DNA from: Ancistrus triradiatus
Lineage: Eukaryota; Chordata; Actinopteri; Siluriformes; Loricariidae
NCBI GenBank assembly: GCA_025084515.1
Contig: JAJAGP010000043.1
Coordinates: forward strand, 620,001 to 684,000
Direction of reading: 5' to 3'
Length of the DNA: 64,000 bases
Shown here piece after piece: positions 23,766 to 34,760 of this stretch. Position 1 is the stretch's first letter; the number at the start of each line of letters is the position of its first letter. The position numbers and the translations under genes are program-made. The notes below the pieces were generated by a model that did not search any database, had not been told where the DNA came from, and saw only the letters and a list, made by a program, of their open reading frames with translations.

Positions 23766-25256
23766 GAGATCTTCTGACTTCCACCACAAAGTCTGAAAAC
23801 ATTACTTTATTTGAACAGCTCCATTGTTTCTCCATCAATAAACAGATTCAATACAAACTTTTATTGCTCTGTTGTCTGGCCAATCTGATCAAACATCACT
23901 CTCCTTCATGTAACTTAAGATGATCAGATGCTGGTTTCTTGGTCGTTCCTAGGTTCAGGCTGTATCTCAGCTACCTTAGGGGACAAAAGCAGACAAAGAT
24001 GAGCAATATTGGAAAGCTGAAAGACTGCAGACCTAGACAAAGATTTTCACGAGATTCAGAAGACAGCATGCTTGTTCTGCTTAACCTGTCCATCTACATA
24101 GTCTCAACAATGGAACTTATTTTGTCTGTTTATTAGAGAGAAAATGCAAAAATGGTCAAGGTTTCATTCACTAATTTATTTTCTTTTTACTTAGACCCAA
24201 ACAGAGAGCCGTATGTTGATTGTTCTTGTTAACTCCTTGATGTACTGCAATCTTTGTAGCAAATAGATACCTGTCATTGTTATTCTTAATCCATTTACTT
24301 TTCTGCTGAGATGACAATTGACTCGCTCGTCTTCATTTTATCATCTCCATTTTTTTGTCATATAGCTTCAGTCTGGAAAGCTTTTGGAGGGAATGTAAGA
24401 AAATGTGCAGGAGTGAAGGCTAGGAAGACAAAGTAACTAACATTTTGTAAAGTACTCAAAACAGTTTATATGAGCCACAATTTATTAGTTTACGCATTGT
24501 CCTTTTGGTGTCCTTGTGTTAATGTCTATGCATGATGCTTTTTTCTTTTTTTTTTACTTTGCTTCTATATGTATGTATGTGTGTATATGTGTCTGCAGCC
24601 ATGCCACTTGTTTATTTGCCTGTCCCGATGTGTTCCATCCCGTCTGTCCCTCAGGATTCGAGCTACTCCCCATGTCCTGCTTTTGTTATAAAGTAAACCA
24701 CACAAGGAGACCTGAGCGTCCTTCAGACCTCGCCAGCTATATTTAACACCCATACACCAAGTGTGGCATGTGTACTTAATCCTGAGGGCCTAAGACTCCT
24801 ATTCCCAAGCCTTTTTCAAATGACAATTACTGCACGAGCCATTAATATTGTAGGTTTTCCTCCTTTCCTTTTGCTGCTTGCGTAAACTGGTCAATTAATC
24901 TTCTTTCCCCAGAACTCTCAAAGTGCACTTGCTGTAACAGGGATCAGCCTAGATACTGCGTTTACTGTGTAATTATACAGGACAGAGGTTTTAAACTCAG
25001 GACCTGAAGGGCCAGGGTGTGCACAAATGGCCAGTGTTTTAGTTACAGAGGATAGACTTTGCCGAGCAGTGCCCTTCTATTACTCTGGAAGAATGCATAG
25101 GCACTGAACCCTTAAGAATTGAGCTAGAGAAATGAGGTCAAGGTGTCTAGTCTCATCAGAACCTTAGAATTCCTAAATTGAAATGTCCCTCCATAAACTT
25201 CCTTGCATCTTCGAGCTCCTCAGTCCAGTGACCCGCAGCACTCTGTTCTCTTGTAG
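23766..25256. other. Intronic sequence up to the protocadherin acceptor
   Basis: I see no exon other than the one starting at 25257. The pyrimidine-rich tract and AG at 25238-25256 is the splice acceptor. Confidence 0.4.
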
Positions 25257-25473
25257 CCGTTCCGCCGAGTGACGTTCTCGGTGGTGAGCCAGCCCCAGGA
25301 CCCCCACCAGGGCTCGCTGCAGAGCTGCTACGACAGTGGCCTGGACGAGTCGGAGACGCCAAGCAGCAAGAGCTCCACGGGGCCCCGTCTAGGAGCCCTC
25401 CCCCTGCCCGAGGATGCCTATGAGAGGACCACGCCGGATGGCAGTGTCGGTGAGGCAGAGCATATGGAAAATG
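25257..25473 (+). CDS. pcdh7: Single internal exon of a delta-1 protocadherin, most like PCDH7 (cytoplasmic region)
   Basis: The 217-nt exon encodes 72 codons plus one base. The peptide has the landmark blocks RRVTFSVVSQPQDPHQGS, SCYDSGLDESETPSSKSS, GPRLGALPLPEDAYERTTPDGS and EHMEN (shown in parts). These match the conserved cytoplasmic segment of delta-1 protocadherins. The SVVSQPQDPHQGS form fits PCDH7 as I remember it better than PCDH1, which differs there. Delta-1 protocadherins are single-pass calcium-dependent adhesion proteins; this segment lies inside the membrane in the signalling tail. The acceptor is a pyrimidine-rich tract ending ttgtag at 25256. The donor is gtaggg at 25474, giving a phase-1 end; the leftover G would begin an Asp codon in the next exon. 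A GT at 25450 is an alternative donor but would cut the conserved EHMEN block. The exon is GC-rich against its AT-rich flanks. I saw no other exon. Paralogue (a or b) cannot be told. Confidence 0.82.
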
Positions 25474-26396
25474 GTAGGGGCAAACACAAAAAGATAAGCC
25501 AAAATCTTAAAAAAAAAGAAAATGCGAGCTCAATCAGATTTTAGCTGACTAAAAGGCAACAGCAAAAGTGGCCACACACTCACACACAACCACGCCGACT
25601 CCCGCAGTTTCAGCAAATATCAAATTAAAAAGAGGTTATAGAGCAATGCGCTCCTGTTATAAATGTAAGGATTGCTAAGCTAGCTCAATTAGCCCATACA
25701 GTAAGTGTAGAGCAGTATACAAACAGGCTTCATTTGTCCATACTTGTGTCATTGTTTGTTTCGTTGCTTATTATTGCATTTCGCTTTCAAGTTAACACTT
25801 GTTCTAGTCCGGTCAGCTAGCTGTCATGCTAATGCTTGTACATCAAAAAGCTAGCTAGATATTAGCCTAGGCCTATGTAAAGTACGTTCTCATATTGTTT
25901 TTTTAGCGTATTGACTAAAGGTTTGTATTTAAAGATCTAAGTCAGTTATTTCAATCTAAGTACGTCAGTTAGCATAAACTAGCATAGCTGTTACTAGCCT
26001 CTAGACCAGTTGCAGCTTTTTTTATCCGCTGGCCTGCATAGATGCTTTATAATGGCAATTCCTAAACTATTTATAGTCCTGTAACCTCTGAGACATTAAA
26101 CGTTCTGCTGCTTAGTAGCCCTAATAGCTCCTGTACTCTTTCAGAGAGTACAACGACTTAGATGTGCTTACTAGGTGACTCTGTTACACTGTAGTCTGGC
26201 ATGTATTTTCTAGCAATAAGAATTTAATTTGATGCCTGGATTGGTTTAGCTGTGAGAAATGTTAGGTTTTAAATGTTGTTTTTAGGATCATGACATTAAA
26301 AGAAATGACAGAATGACTCAGCGGCTGTAGGCGTACCCCTGGGTTACTTGTATCTTAGTTGGGAAACAGAGCTGCATATTCAGAATTGATCAATTC
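25474..26396. other. Intronic sequence after the protocadherin donor
   Basis: The reading frame stays open from the exon to a TAG at 25542-25544 (23 extra codons, Lys-rich). Beyond that nothing is recognised. There is no AATAAA close by. Confidence 0.4.
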
Positions 26397-26528
26397 ACCA
26401 GTTAAGGCTCTGGACTACTAATAATAAGGTTGTAAGTACAGAGCTGCTACTGTTGGGCCCTTAAGAGTCTAAACCTTCAACTGCTGAGCTCAATTCTAGG
26501 TCACTGGATTAAATGCTTTAAATGTAAT
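26397..26528 (+). mobile_element. Very diverged SINE
   Basis: The order 'gttaaggctctggactacta ... gctactgttgggcccttaag ... aaccttcaactgctgag' follows the plus-strand family order, with the core eroded. Confidence 0.5.
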
Positions 26529-26687
26529 GTGCATCCATACATGTGAAACAACCCATAGGCCCCAAGTTCAGACCCAGTGCTCACAAAGCAAATGCACCCA
26601 CCCATCAAAAACCCAGAAGTCTCAGCAATGTTGAGATTTGGTTGAAAAGCTGTCTTTTTCAGGTCATTGAAAAGACAGCTTAAAAAA

Positions 26688-26833
26688 TATGTCCCTCTGT
26701 CTAAAATGACTGATACAGTCTACAATCCAAGTAGTTCTGTGTTAAGGGTCTTGCTCAGAGATCCAACATTGGCTGCTTGCCGGATGTGGGATTTGAACCC
26801 AGGATCTCCTGGTCCAAAGTCCAATATATTGCA
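26688..26833 (-). mobile_element. SINE copy lacking its head, at the edge of the tandem array
   Basis: It carries cagtctacaatccaagtagt, ggtcttgctcagagatccaa and ctggtccaaagtcca, then jumps directly into tatattgcactgataaag. The last ~35 bp that the copy at 27073 has are missing here. The shared variant ggtccaaagtcc (other copies have ggtccatagtcc) links it to the 27073 copy. Confidence 0.7.
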
Positions 26834-27072
26834 CTGATAAAGTTCATAAAAAAACTCATTTGGATTTTTACACAACATTTTCATCAAATTATTTGCATGG
26901 CTTTATTAGGGCTATGTGTGCTCTGAAAGAGACGTCCACTTTGGGTAAATTTGGACCAAATCAGACTAAACACAGCCCAATTTTCAGAATCTATTTTTGA
27001 CCTAAGTAAAGGTCATGGGCTGACCTGATTTAGCCCCAGGAAATGCAGGGTTAAAATATGAAAACAAAAAGA
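26834..27072. repeat. Degenerate tandem array, unit 1
   Basis: The unit starts tgcactgataaagttc and carries gggctatgtgtgctctgaaa, cagactaaacacagcccaat, tgacctaagtaaaggtcatg and gcagggttaaaatatgaaaa. The same order appears in units 2 and 3. There is no coding sense. Confidence 0.75.
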
Positions 27073-27266
27073 ATTTACATTTACAGCATTTAGCAGACAC
27101 CCTTATCCAGAGCGACTTACAATTGGTACAGTCTTACAATCCAAGCAATTGTGGGTTAAGGGTCTTGCTCAAGGACCCAACAGTGGCAGCTTGGCAGAGG
27201 TGGGATTTTAACCCTGTACCTTCTGGTCCAAAGTCCAGTACCTTACCCGCTAGGCTACCACAGTCC
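27073..27266 (-). mobile_element. SINE, well kept, between units 1 and 2 of the array
   Basis: The complete minus-strand order is present: head at 27240-27266 (complement GGACTGTGGTAGCCTAGCGG), B box near 27205-27216, core at 27073-27125. It is flanked by the 7-bp repeat atttaca on both sides, as expected of a target site duplication. Confidence 0.85.
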
Positions 27267-27666
27267 ATTTACAATTTATATTGCAGTGATAATGTTCAGA
27301 AAAACTAGTTTGGATTTATACACCAACAGTTTCATCAAACTGTTTTCATGGCAATATTAGGATTATATGTGGTCCGAAAGAGATGTCCAATTTGGGCTAA
27401 AATTTGGACCATATCAGACTAAACACAGCCCAATCTTCAACATCTATTTTGACCTAAATAAAGCCCATGATTGGCTGGCCAGATTTAGCAACAAAAACAA
27501 TTCCATATGTGTCAGTAGTGGTACATTGCAAGACTTTTTTCTTTTTAATTAAAAACATATTATACTGGTGCCTTTTTTAATTTATATTACGGTATGTTAA
27601 AATGTAATTCTTAGTTACTACGTAGTAGCCCACCACTGAAGGCATTGGTGAAACTGACCAGGAAAA
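27267..27666. repeat. Degenerate tandem array, unit 2
   Basis: The core blocks of unit 1 recur (gtgataatgttcagaaaaac, cagactaaacacagcccaat). They are followed by a part not seen after unit 1: gtggtacattgcaagac, then tagcccaccactgaagg, then gtgaaactgaccagg. That second part is found again near 29140, 29615 and 29870. Confidence 0.7.
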
Positions 27667-27960
27667 GCAGGGTTAAACCATGAAAACAAAAAGAATTTAC
27701 AGTTTATATTACAGTGATTATGTTCAGATAAACTACTAATGACTTTGACTTTTCATCAAATTATTTTCACAGCTATAATAGGGCTATGTGTGGTCCAAAA
27801 CAGACGTCCACTTTGGGCTAAATTTGACCCAATTCAGATGGTCTAAACACAGCCCAATATTCAACATCTATTTTTGACCTAACTAAAGGCCATGGGCTGA
27901 TCAGATTAACCCAAAAATGAACATCCACATGACCTCTTGTGCTTGGTGGGATGTTTAATA
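27667..27960. repeat. Degenerate tandem array, unit 3
   Basis: gcagggttaaaccatgaaaa leads without a SINE into tttatattacagtgattatg and then the core up to ggccatgggctgatcagatt. The spacing from unit 2 is about 420 bp. Confidence 0.7.
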
Positions 27961-29130
27961 CAGACATACACTGTGTCTGTAAGATATTTTCCATACCCAG
28001 TGTTGAACAGATGCCCCTCCTAGTTTAGTTCTTTTAGTTTAGTTCCTCCTAGTAAGTGCTTTTTCGTGATCAGATAGACAGACGGAGTGCTGTAGCCCAT
28101 ATAACGTTGTGCAGCATGCAAATGAAAGGCCGAGCTCCCACTGACTTACCTGCTTTGTCAACAACTCCGGTCAGCTACTTTTATTGAGCTTCTGTCAATA
28201 GACGCACTGTTCTCAGGCTGGTATGCAGCAAACGGTCGCTGGACTGTATCATGTTGTCACTTGATACTTTTATCAGGAACAGGTCCTTTTTGTTTGAGTT
28301 CAGTCCACCGTTGTCTTTATGGAGTGCACACTCTTTAAGAAGCACAGAAAAGACCTTGGCTATCTGTCTATTCATCAAAATGCTTTATTTTATTACTAGA
28401 GGGTAGAGAAAGTCTTCTATTACCAACACTCATGATGCACTTTGGGTCTTATTGTGGTGGATATAAGCATAGCTGGCATTTAAAATTCCAATCGTACTTC
28501 AAGTCCTTGGCTTGGACAGAGATATCTGAAATTCAGTCTGTACAGAATGCTTGAGTGACAGCATACGATAACTTGGTTAGTCATGCCATATGAAAGGGTA
28601 GCTTTTGAAAGAATTCATTCATTCATTCAGTTTTCGTACTGGCTTAATAAAGTTCAGGGTTGTACAGAGTCGGGCCTAATCAGCAGCACAGGAAAGCAAA
28701 GCACAACCCTAGACTGGGCACATTCCATCGCAAGGAAAACACATACTCACTTACACTGGGACACTTTATAGACACTCACTGACCTAATGCATGTACAAAA
28801 TAAAACAAAAGTATGTACATCTATGTACATTTCACACCATAACACCTAAGCACAAGCGTGGCATAGTGACCTAACATCTGGTTTAGTTTAGGAAACGAGA
28901 ATGTCGATAATCTCAGTTGTGTGGAAAAGGCAAAAATTGATTTCTGGGGAGGTTAAGTTTCAAGTTTTATGCTCAAGGCAAAGAATACAGACATAGTGTA
29001 TTCAAAAAATTTGACATGTTAGATAGGCTCAAGGTTTACATGCGCATTTTGGAGCTGGTGCACTTGAATTCTTGAATTCTGGATAAAGAGAGAAGAAGAT
29101 CACTTCAAAACTGCACTCAGTATGAATTAG
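27961..29130. other. Intronic sequence with a fish repeat fragment
   Basis: 28610-28775 (cattcattcattcagttttc, then ccctagactgggcacattcc) matches a common teleost interspersed repeat also present at 35310-35460. The remainder is unrecognised. Confidence 0.4.
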
Positions 29131-29242
29131 TCCTTAGTATCAGTTTGTGGTGTACCGCAAGACATTTTTTCTTTTCTAAGTAAAAACTGTATTATAGTGG
29201 TTATATCTTTTTTTTTTTGTTTGTTTTTTACACTTTACAGTA

Positions 29243-29602
29243 CAGGTAATCCCCGATTTACGATAGGAATACATGCTGACAAATATGTAAGTTGAATTCC
29301 ATAAACTGAGAAGTTTATTATATACTGTATATATCATAGCATTGCCTACCCTAGACATGCTTGAAACACTTACATTAAACTACAGTCGGACCAATCATTG
29401 ACATAAAGCTTATTTGATAATAAAGTAATTAATATATCATGTAATGTATCGAATAATGTATTGAAAGTGGACAAAAAAAAGATTATTATGGAGACCATGG
29501 CTTTTCCTCACTACATTTCCCAGCGTTCATCACTCCCGCCATGTGACTCCCTACGTCACACGCTGCTGAGTTCCTTATTCGGCACAACAGAGTGCAACAA
29601 AG
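29243..29602. mobile_element. Tigger/pogo-like MITE inserted in array unit 4
   Basis: After TA it starts CAGGTAATCCCCGATTTACG and contains gaaacacttacattaaacta and ccaatcattgacataaagct, like the copy at 3355. It has TA again at 29603. The right end is not a clear inverted repeat of the left, so the boundary is set by continuity of the surrounding unit. Confidence 0.6.
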
Positions 29603-29650
29603 TATGTTTTAGTACAGTAGCCCACCATTAGAGGCAGCAAGGAGAGGCTG

Positions 29651-29835
29651 ACTGCGATGGCCTGGTGGTTAAGGTACTGGACCAGATGGTCCAGGGTTCA
29701 AATCCCACCTCTGCCATGCTGCTACAGTGGGTCCTTGAGCAAGATTATTGACCCACAATTGCTTGGATTGTAAGAATGAATCAATTGTAAGTCACTCTGG
29801 ATAAGGGCACCTGCTAAAATGAGATAAATGTAAAA
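29651..29835 (+). mobile_element. SINE, plus orientation, good copy
   Basis: The A-box region gatggcctggtggttaaggt, the B box gggttcaaatccc at 29695-29707, and the core with gtaagtcactctggataagg then ctgctaaaat are all present. It sits inside array unit 4. Confidence 0.85.
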
Positions 29836-29935
29836 TGGAAATGGTCGGCTCTGTGTTCTCTGTCAGTAGGCTCATGTGAAACTGATTAGAAAAAAGCAGA
29901 GTTAAAACGTGAAAACAAACAAAGTATTTACATTT

Positions 29936-30709
29936 AATTATTTACCAGATGTTCTAGCCCATACTGGGTTATTAAAGATACTATTAAAAATAACAACACT
30001 GCCAAGTATGAAGGGTCAGTAGGAGTATGAATGCCTGTAGGAATGGTCATGTGTCCAGCAGACGGAGAGAGATCAGTCACAGCTTCCACAAGAGCAGACC
30101 GTGCAGGACGAGTTCGGTGGACATTGTCAAAAATTTTCATTGGCAATGATGATATGAACCTGAAGTTAGTCAAAGGCTCGCAGTGGAGTCAGTGGGAAGA
30201 AGAGAATGTGATTTGTAACCTTGCCATTTGGAGAACATTGGCCTAAACGTAGATTAAATGAGCTCGGCGGGGGAAATTGTGTTAACCCACACCATGTGTA
30301 AGACAGGGATTTTGTTCTCTAGACAATTTTAAAGGCTCACAGTCAGACAATCCCCGGCCAAATTAGCACCAATTATGCCTCCGATTCAGGTTGGGGTTGG
30401 AGTAATTGAGCGATGAAGGATCAATGGCAGAGAGGTAGATTCGATCAAAACGGCAACCTAGCTGTCAATCCAAGATTCTGCTTGAGAGAAACTGGATAAA
30501 TAAATTATTGTGTAATTAAAGTGTACAACAGACTTGGTCTAAAAGAATTTGGCAACTCTAAGGTTGGTTATTGTTTGAATGCGGCAGTCAAGGATGTTAC
30601 TGTTAAGATAAAGTGTCTCATTCCCATACCTAGTCATAACATGAAAAAAGAAACAAACATGAAACTCTACTTCATTTCACACACACTCTTTTTCTCACTC
30701 TGTCTTTCT
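29936..30709. other. Unrecognised intronic sequence
   Basis: I see no gene or element. Open frames on both strands overlap and look random. Confidence 0.3.
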
Positions 30710-30955
30710 GTTAACAGCCTCAGTGGCTCAGTATTTAGAGCCCTCTGCTGGAAACAGCAGTGTCAGAGTTCTCACGTGGGGCTTCAGTGTGAAGGTCGAG
30801 TAGTGTGTTTTAAAACTCCAGTCACTGGGGGTTTACACCTAGTGCTGGTCCTAAGCCCATATAACTGGAGAGGGTTCAGTCAGGAAGGGCATCCGCCATA
30901 AAACCTGTGCCAAATCTACTTTGAGGTGATTCTCTTTGGTGAGCCCTAATAGGAG
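30710..30955 (+). repeat. Teleost interspersed repeat fragment (gaagggcatccg type)
   Basis: The phrase caggaagggcatccgccata followed by aaacctgtgccaaatct is a widespread fish repeat motif. A related piece lies in reverse at about 47790-48065. The source family is not known to me. Confidence 0.5.
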
Positions 30956-32393
30956 CAGTGGAACGAGGAATTCATCCCTCCCTGTTGTCTTTGCCAGTGC
31001 AAGTTCTTCTGCTGTCTATTTTTCTTCCTGCCACTGTCATAAACAGAAACAGTTGCATAACTTGTATGTGAGAGACCTGCCGTATCCAATGCGAGTGTAC
31101 GACTGTAGGGTGGAGCGTAAGAGAAATACAAAACAAGACAAGTTAGACGTCAAAGTTCCATTCAGTAAATGGCAGAAAAGTTAGGTCCATTCAACACAGT
31201 TAAAAGCCAAAGCCACGGCTGCACCCATGCTGCATTATTCCTTACACACAAACCACCCACTGTTAGCTATGCCTAGTACACACTATGCAATTTTAAGCCT
31301 GATTTTCCAGTCCTCTTTCGAGGAGGCTCTGTAACTAGACCCAGTACATGCGCATCATGACTGCTCCTGTACAGGTTCACAGATTTCACCAGCCATCAAT
31401 CAACTGCAGAGCCTCCAATATATTTTTTCAGTATGTTTGAATTTATTGGCCATCTGTCATGAAATGGGAGCTCCACAATGACTAGCGATGAGAGTGCGAG
31501 AGAAAACTCTTGTGGGAAAAGGTGCAATCAAACAGAGTAGCTAGAATAATGGTCAAATACAAAACACTTGGCTTTGTCCCAGACTGCATACTTCAACACT
31601 AAATGATATGTTAACATAGTACACCAGAACTGGTGCCAAAGTATTTTAAACATACAATTTGATAGGAGACTGCCACAGCAAAAGCACATTTCCCATGCTC
31701 CATATGCACTACACAAAAGAGTGAAGACACAACAGCTTTGGTGAGTGTCCTAGACTATTTTGGTTTACACCTTTTATTTACGAGGAGTGGAGGATAGTGG
31801 GATGAGATGGACTGTGTTTACATATAAAAAGTCATGGACCCGAGTTTGTTCATTTCTCATAGCTCGACACAAACCAGTGTTAGTACTTTTGGTGTAAATA
31901 CTATGTGACATTACATAAAGCATTTGTTGTGCACTGAATATTCCAACATATTTTTTACATACATTAATTTAGGTCAAAACATTAAACGCCTGCATTGTGA
32001 CATGAAAGTTTAAATACAGTGGGATTTTTCCTTAGATGTTGACCAAATATACGTTTTACAGGCAGAAACAGGACATTGACTGGAATGGACGTTGACCAGA
32101 CATTTCCATAGTCACATGGTCTTTTTTACGACCCTGTTTAAGTGAAAGCCGTAACACATAAGAGGATGGTATGATGGACTTTTGTTCGACTCAAAAAGGC
32201 ATAGACGGACAGTATAAAGAACAACATGGAAGATCAGCCAGATGAAACAGAGACTCAAAGAGCATATGTAAACCAGTTTATATAGTTATAGGTTAGAGAG
32301 AATATACAGGCAGTGGGAGGACAAACAAAGGAGCATTACTTACAATAGGACATTCACATGCACTTAGGGATGCCATGTACAGCTTGTAACAAA
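30956..32393. other. Unrecognised intronic sequence
   Basis: No gene is seen. 32050-32135 is similar, in reverse, to 836-900, marking an unnamed dispersed repeat. Confidence 0.35.
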
Positions 32394-32891
32394 TACCGTA
32401 TTTTTCGGGCTATAAAGCGCACCGGATTATAAGACGCAATATCAACGATCGGCTGCTAACGGATCTATTTTCATACATAAAGCGCACCGGGTTATAAGGC
32501 GCATGAAATGAAACAAAACTATTAAGTCCCCTCGGAAGCTCAGTTTGGTCTTTACCTGGCGCAGGGCGTCTTCTTGCTTCCTCCACTTCCGTATCATTGA
32601 TTCGTTAATGTTGAATTCTCTCGCAGCTGCTCTATGTCCGTGTTGTACTGCGTTGTATTACTCCGCGATGCTCCGCACTACGGTTGCCATAAGCTTCGTA
32701 ACTTACCAAGGCCGTGCTAAAACATTTTGACAGATTTATGAGCGCCGTGTACCATCTACAATCGGTTCTAGGTCAGAAACCACAACCAGAATTAATTCAT
32801 ACATTAGGCGCACCGCATTTTAAGGCGCACTGTCGATTTTTGAGAAAGTTAAAGGATTTTAAGTGCGCCTTATGGTCCAAAAAATACGGTA
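32394..32891 (-). mobile_element. Pogo-like deletion derivative, copy 1 (498 bp)
   Basis: The ends TACCGTATTTTTCGGGCTAT and (complement) TACCGTATTTTTTGGACCAT form inverted repeats, with subterminal gcgcacc/gcgcctt repeats. The minus strand encodes AVQHGHRAAAREFNINES and then MIRKWRKQEDALRQVK, the helix-turn-helix (Brinker/psq-type) region of pogo-like transposases. It then jumps to LITRCALCMK close to the right end. The same junction is found in copy 2. About 70 bp upstream of the HTH are missing relative to copy 2. No catalytic domain is present. Confidence 0.85.
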
Positions 32892-33830
32892 AGTAGTGTA
32901 AAATCATAAACACAAACTGGAATAACTTGCACAAAAAAAGTCTCTAAACACATCAACCAAGTTAGAACAAACAAGCACACGACCGGTATGGTAGTTGCAC
33001 CCAAACACACACAAATGGCGAGCTTCTGCTCTTAAACTCTAACTCCCACCTTTGCTCATGGATCCGCACCGTTGATTGGCTGTTGAGTGACCAGCTGTTT
33101 ACAGCCGAAACATCCAGAGTTAAAGACAGATTTTTAGTTTCTGTTATAATTTATTATAATTTTGAAGACCTCTGTCATTAAAGTGAATGGGTGTTGATCA
33201 GGTGGACGTCAAATGGCGCATACCTGTATTAACTCTTACAGATATCCAATCATTAATGTCAGACAGAAGGCATGTCATTACTAGCTCGCAGGTCTTGGGC
33301 CATCTAATGTTAGCCCTAACCGTTCCTCTGAAATCAAAACACCCTAGGACCCTAATCCCCTGATTACTGTTCCGCCATCCTGGAGAAAATGGCAAGTTGA
33401 AAGTCCAGTGTGACTGCTGTTTAAGAGTTGTTCTCACACATGCATTTTCACACATTTAATAAAACCTTATGACCCATGTGAAACAGGATAGTGTTACCCT
33501 GCTGAATCTCTGTCTTTAAAAGACACACTGTGTTTTCCGTTTCACTGCCCCTTAAATGTTTTTAACCAAAATTTGTAAGTGACCAAACGTGGTGGCCAAA
33601 CTACTGTCTTCTCTCCTGTTTCTGACTGTGATTTTCCCACGCGGTATCTCTAGGTTCCAGAGAAGGAGTTGTAACACGAAAAAGGGCAATGCATGAGAGC
33701 TGATGCTGTAATATTTCCTAAGCAGAGTGTGTTTTAATGGTCAATTACACTATGGTCAGATAATGCAGCATGCTGCATCAGAGCACTGATAATCTGAAGT
33801 CAATTAAGATAGGAAGAATTGAAGGGAAGA

Positions 33831-33834
<4 letters not shown>
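32892..33834. other. Unrecognised intronic sequence
   Basis: No element or gene is recognised. Confidence 0.3.

Positions 33835-33885
<51 letters not shown>
33835..33885. repeat. (AC)n microsatellite
   Basis: 51 bp of pure AC. Confidence 0.98.
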
Positions 33886-33887
<2 letters not shown>

Positions 33888-34008
33888 TTTGCTTTATAGA
33901 TGGTTGAAATGCCTTCACTTGAAAGCTGGAATTTGTGAACCTCTGTAATTGTGGTTATTATATGTGCGGAAGATGTGTGTAATTGGGATCCTGTTGTGAT
34001 TTCGTCTC

Positions 34009-34011
<3 letters not shown>

Positions 34012-34056
<45 letters not shown>
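34012..34056. repeat. (GT)n microsatellite
   Basis: About 45 bp of pure GT, the complement of the AC tract 127 bp upstream. Confidence 0.98.
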
Positions 34057-34057
<1 letters not shown>

Positions 34058-34144
34058 TTTGGCCGAGTATAGCAAGATTGAGGGCAGGGCAGGAATAGGG
34101 CGTCTCTTTAATGAGGAGACCCTGCTGCGGAGAGAATGGCTCTG

Positions 34145-34257
<113 letters not shown>

Positions 34258-34562
34258 TGTATGGTTTATACAGAATAGACAGATCAGTGAAGAACGTCTG
34301 AGGAGGCAAATGACCATAAAGTTGAAATCTGCTGAATTTTTCAATGCTGGATTTAGGATGCCTGGCCAAGTATCTGGTGCTGAGAACCACAACTTCCATC
34401 AAGGGTAATGTAATGCAGTAGAAAATCCTTAAACATAGTGTCAACTCTAAAACTTCAGGGTCTATGGCCACCTGTCATTTAGCCTAACCGGAGGCTGTGT
34501 TTTACTTAACAGTATGACATCAAAGAGGATAAACTCATGTGCAAAATTGACCTTAGTGTGAA

Positions 34563-34760
34563 ATATAGAGATCTGATTTAATAAGTTAAATTTATTCTTA
34601 TAGAGCTATTTCTTTATAGCTATCTAGACCCACTTTCCTAACTGGGCAAGCCTAGGGTGACAGTGAAAAGGAAAAACTCCCTAAATGTGAAAAGGAAGAA
34701 CAATGGGCCAAGAAACGAAAACTCAAAAATGGACCCGACCTCCTTGGGCAGCCTAGATGT
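34563..34760 (-). mobile_element. 3' tail of a LINE-like retroposon, diverged
   Basis: On the minus strand are agggagtttttccttttcac, tgtcaccctaggcttgccca and, further on, tagctctataagaataaatt. These match the tail at 45540-45735, which is better kept. Only the 3' end is present, as usual for 5'-truncated LINE copies. Confidence 0.6.

Larger units (their letters stand above)
1..25256 (+). other. Inferred intron upstream of the protocadherin exon
   Basis: This follows from the acceptor site at 25256 and from finding no other host exon on either strand. It contains only repeats, microsatellites and unrecognised sequence, listed separately. A small alternative exon could be missed by eye. Confidence 0.6.
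29140..29935. repeat. Fourth, broken unit of the tandem array
   Basis: Three pieces occur in unit order: gtggtgtaccgcaagac at 29148, tagcccaccattagagg at 29618, and gtgaaactgattagaaaaaa with gcagagttaaaacgtgaaaa at 29877-29915. A MITE (29243-29602) and a SINE (29651-29835) sit between them and account for the gaps. Confidence 0.6.

Noticed and set aside
25450..25450. Alternative splice donor inside the protocadherin exon (cggtgagg)
   Set aside because: The context is a good donor, but using it would cut out the conserved EHMEN block; the gtaggg site keeps the expected frame and phase.
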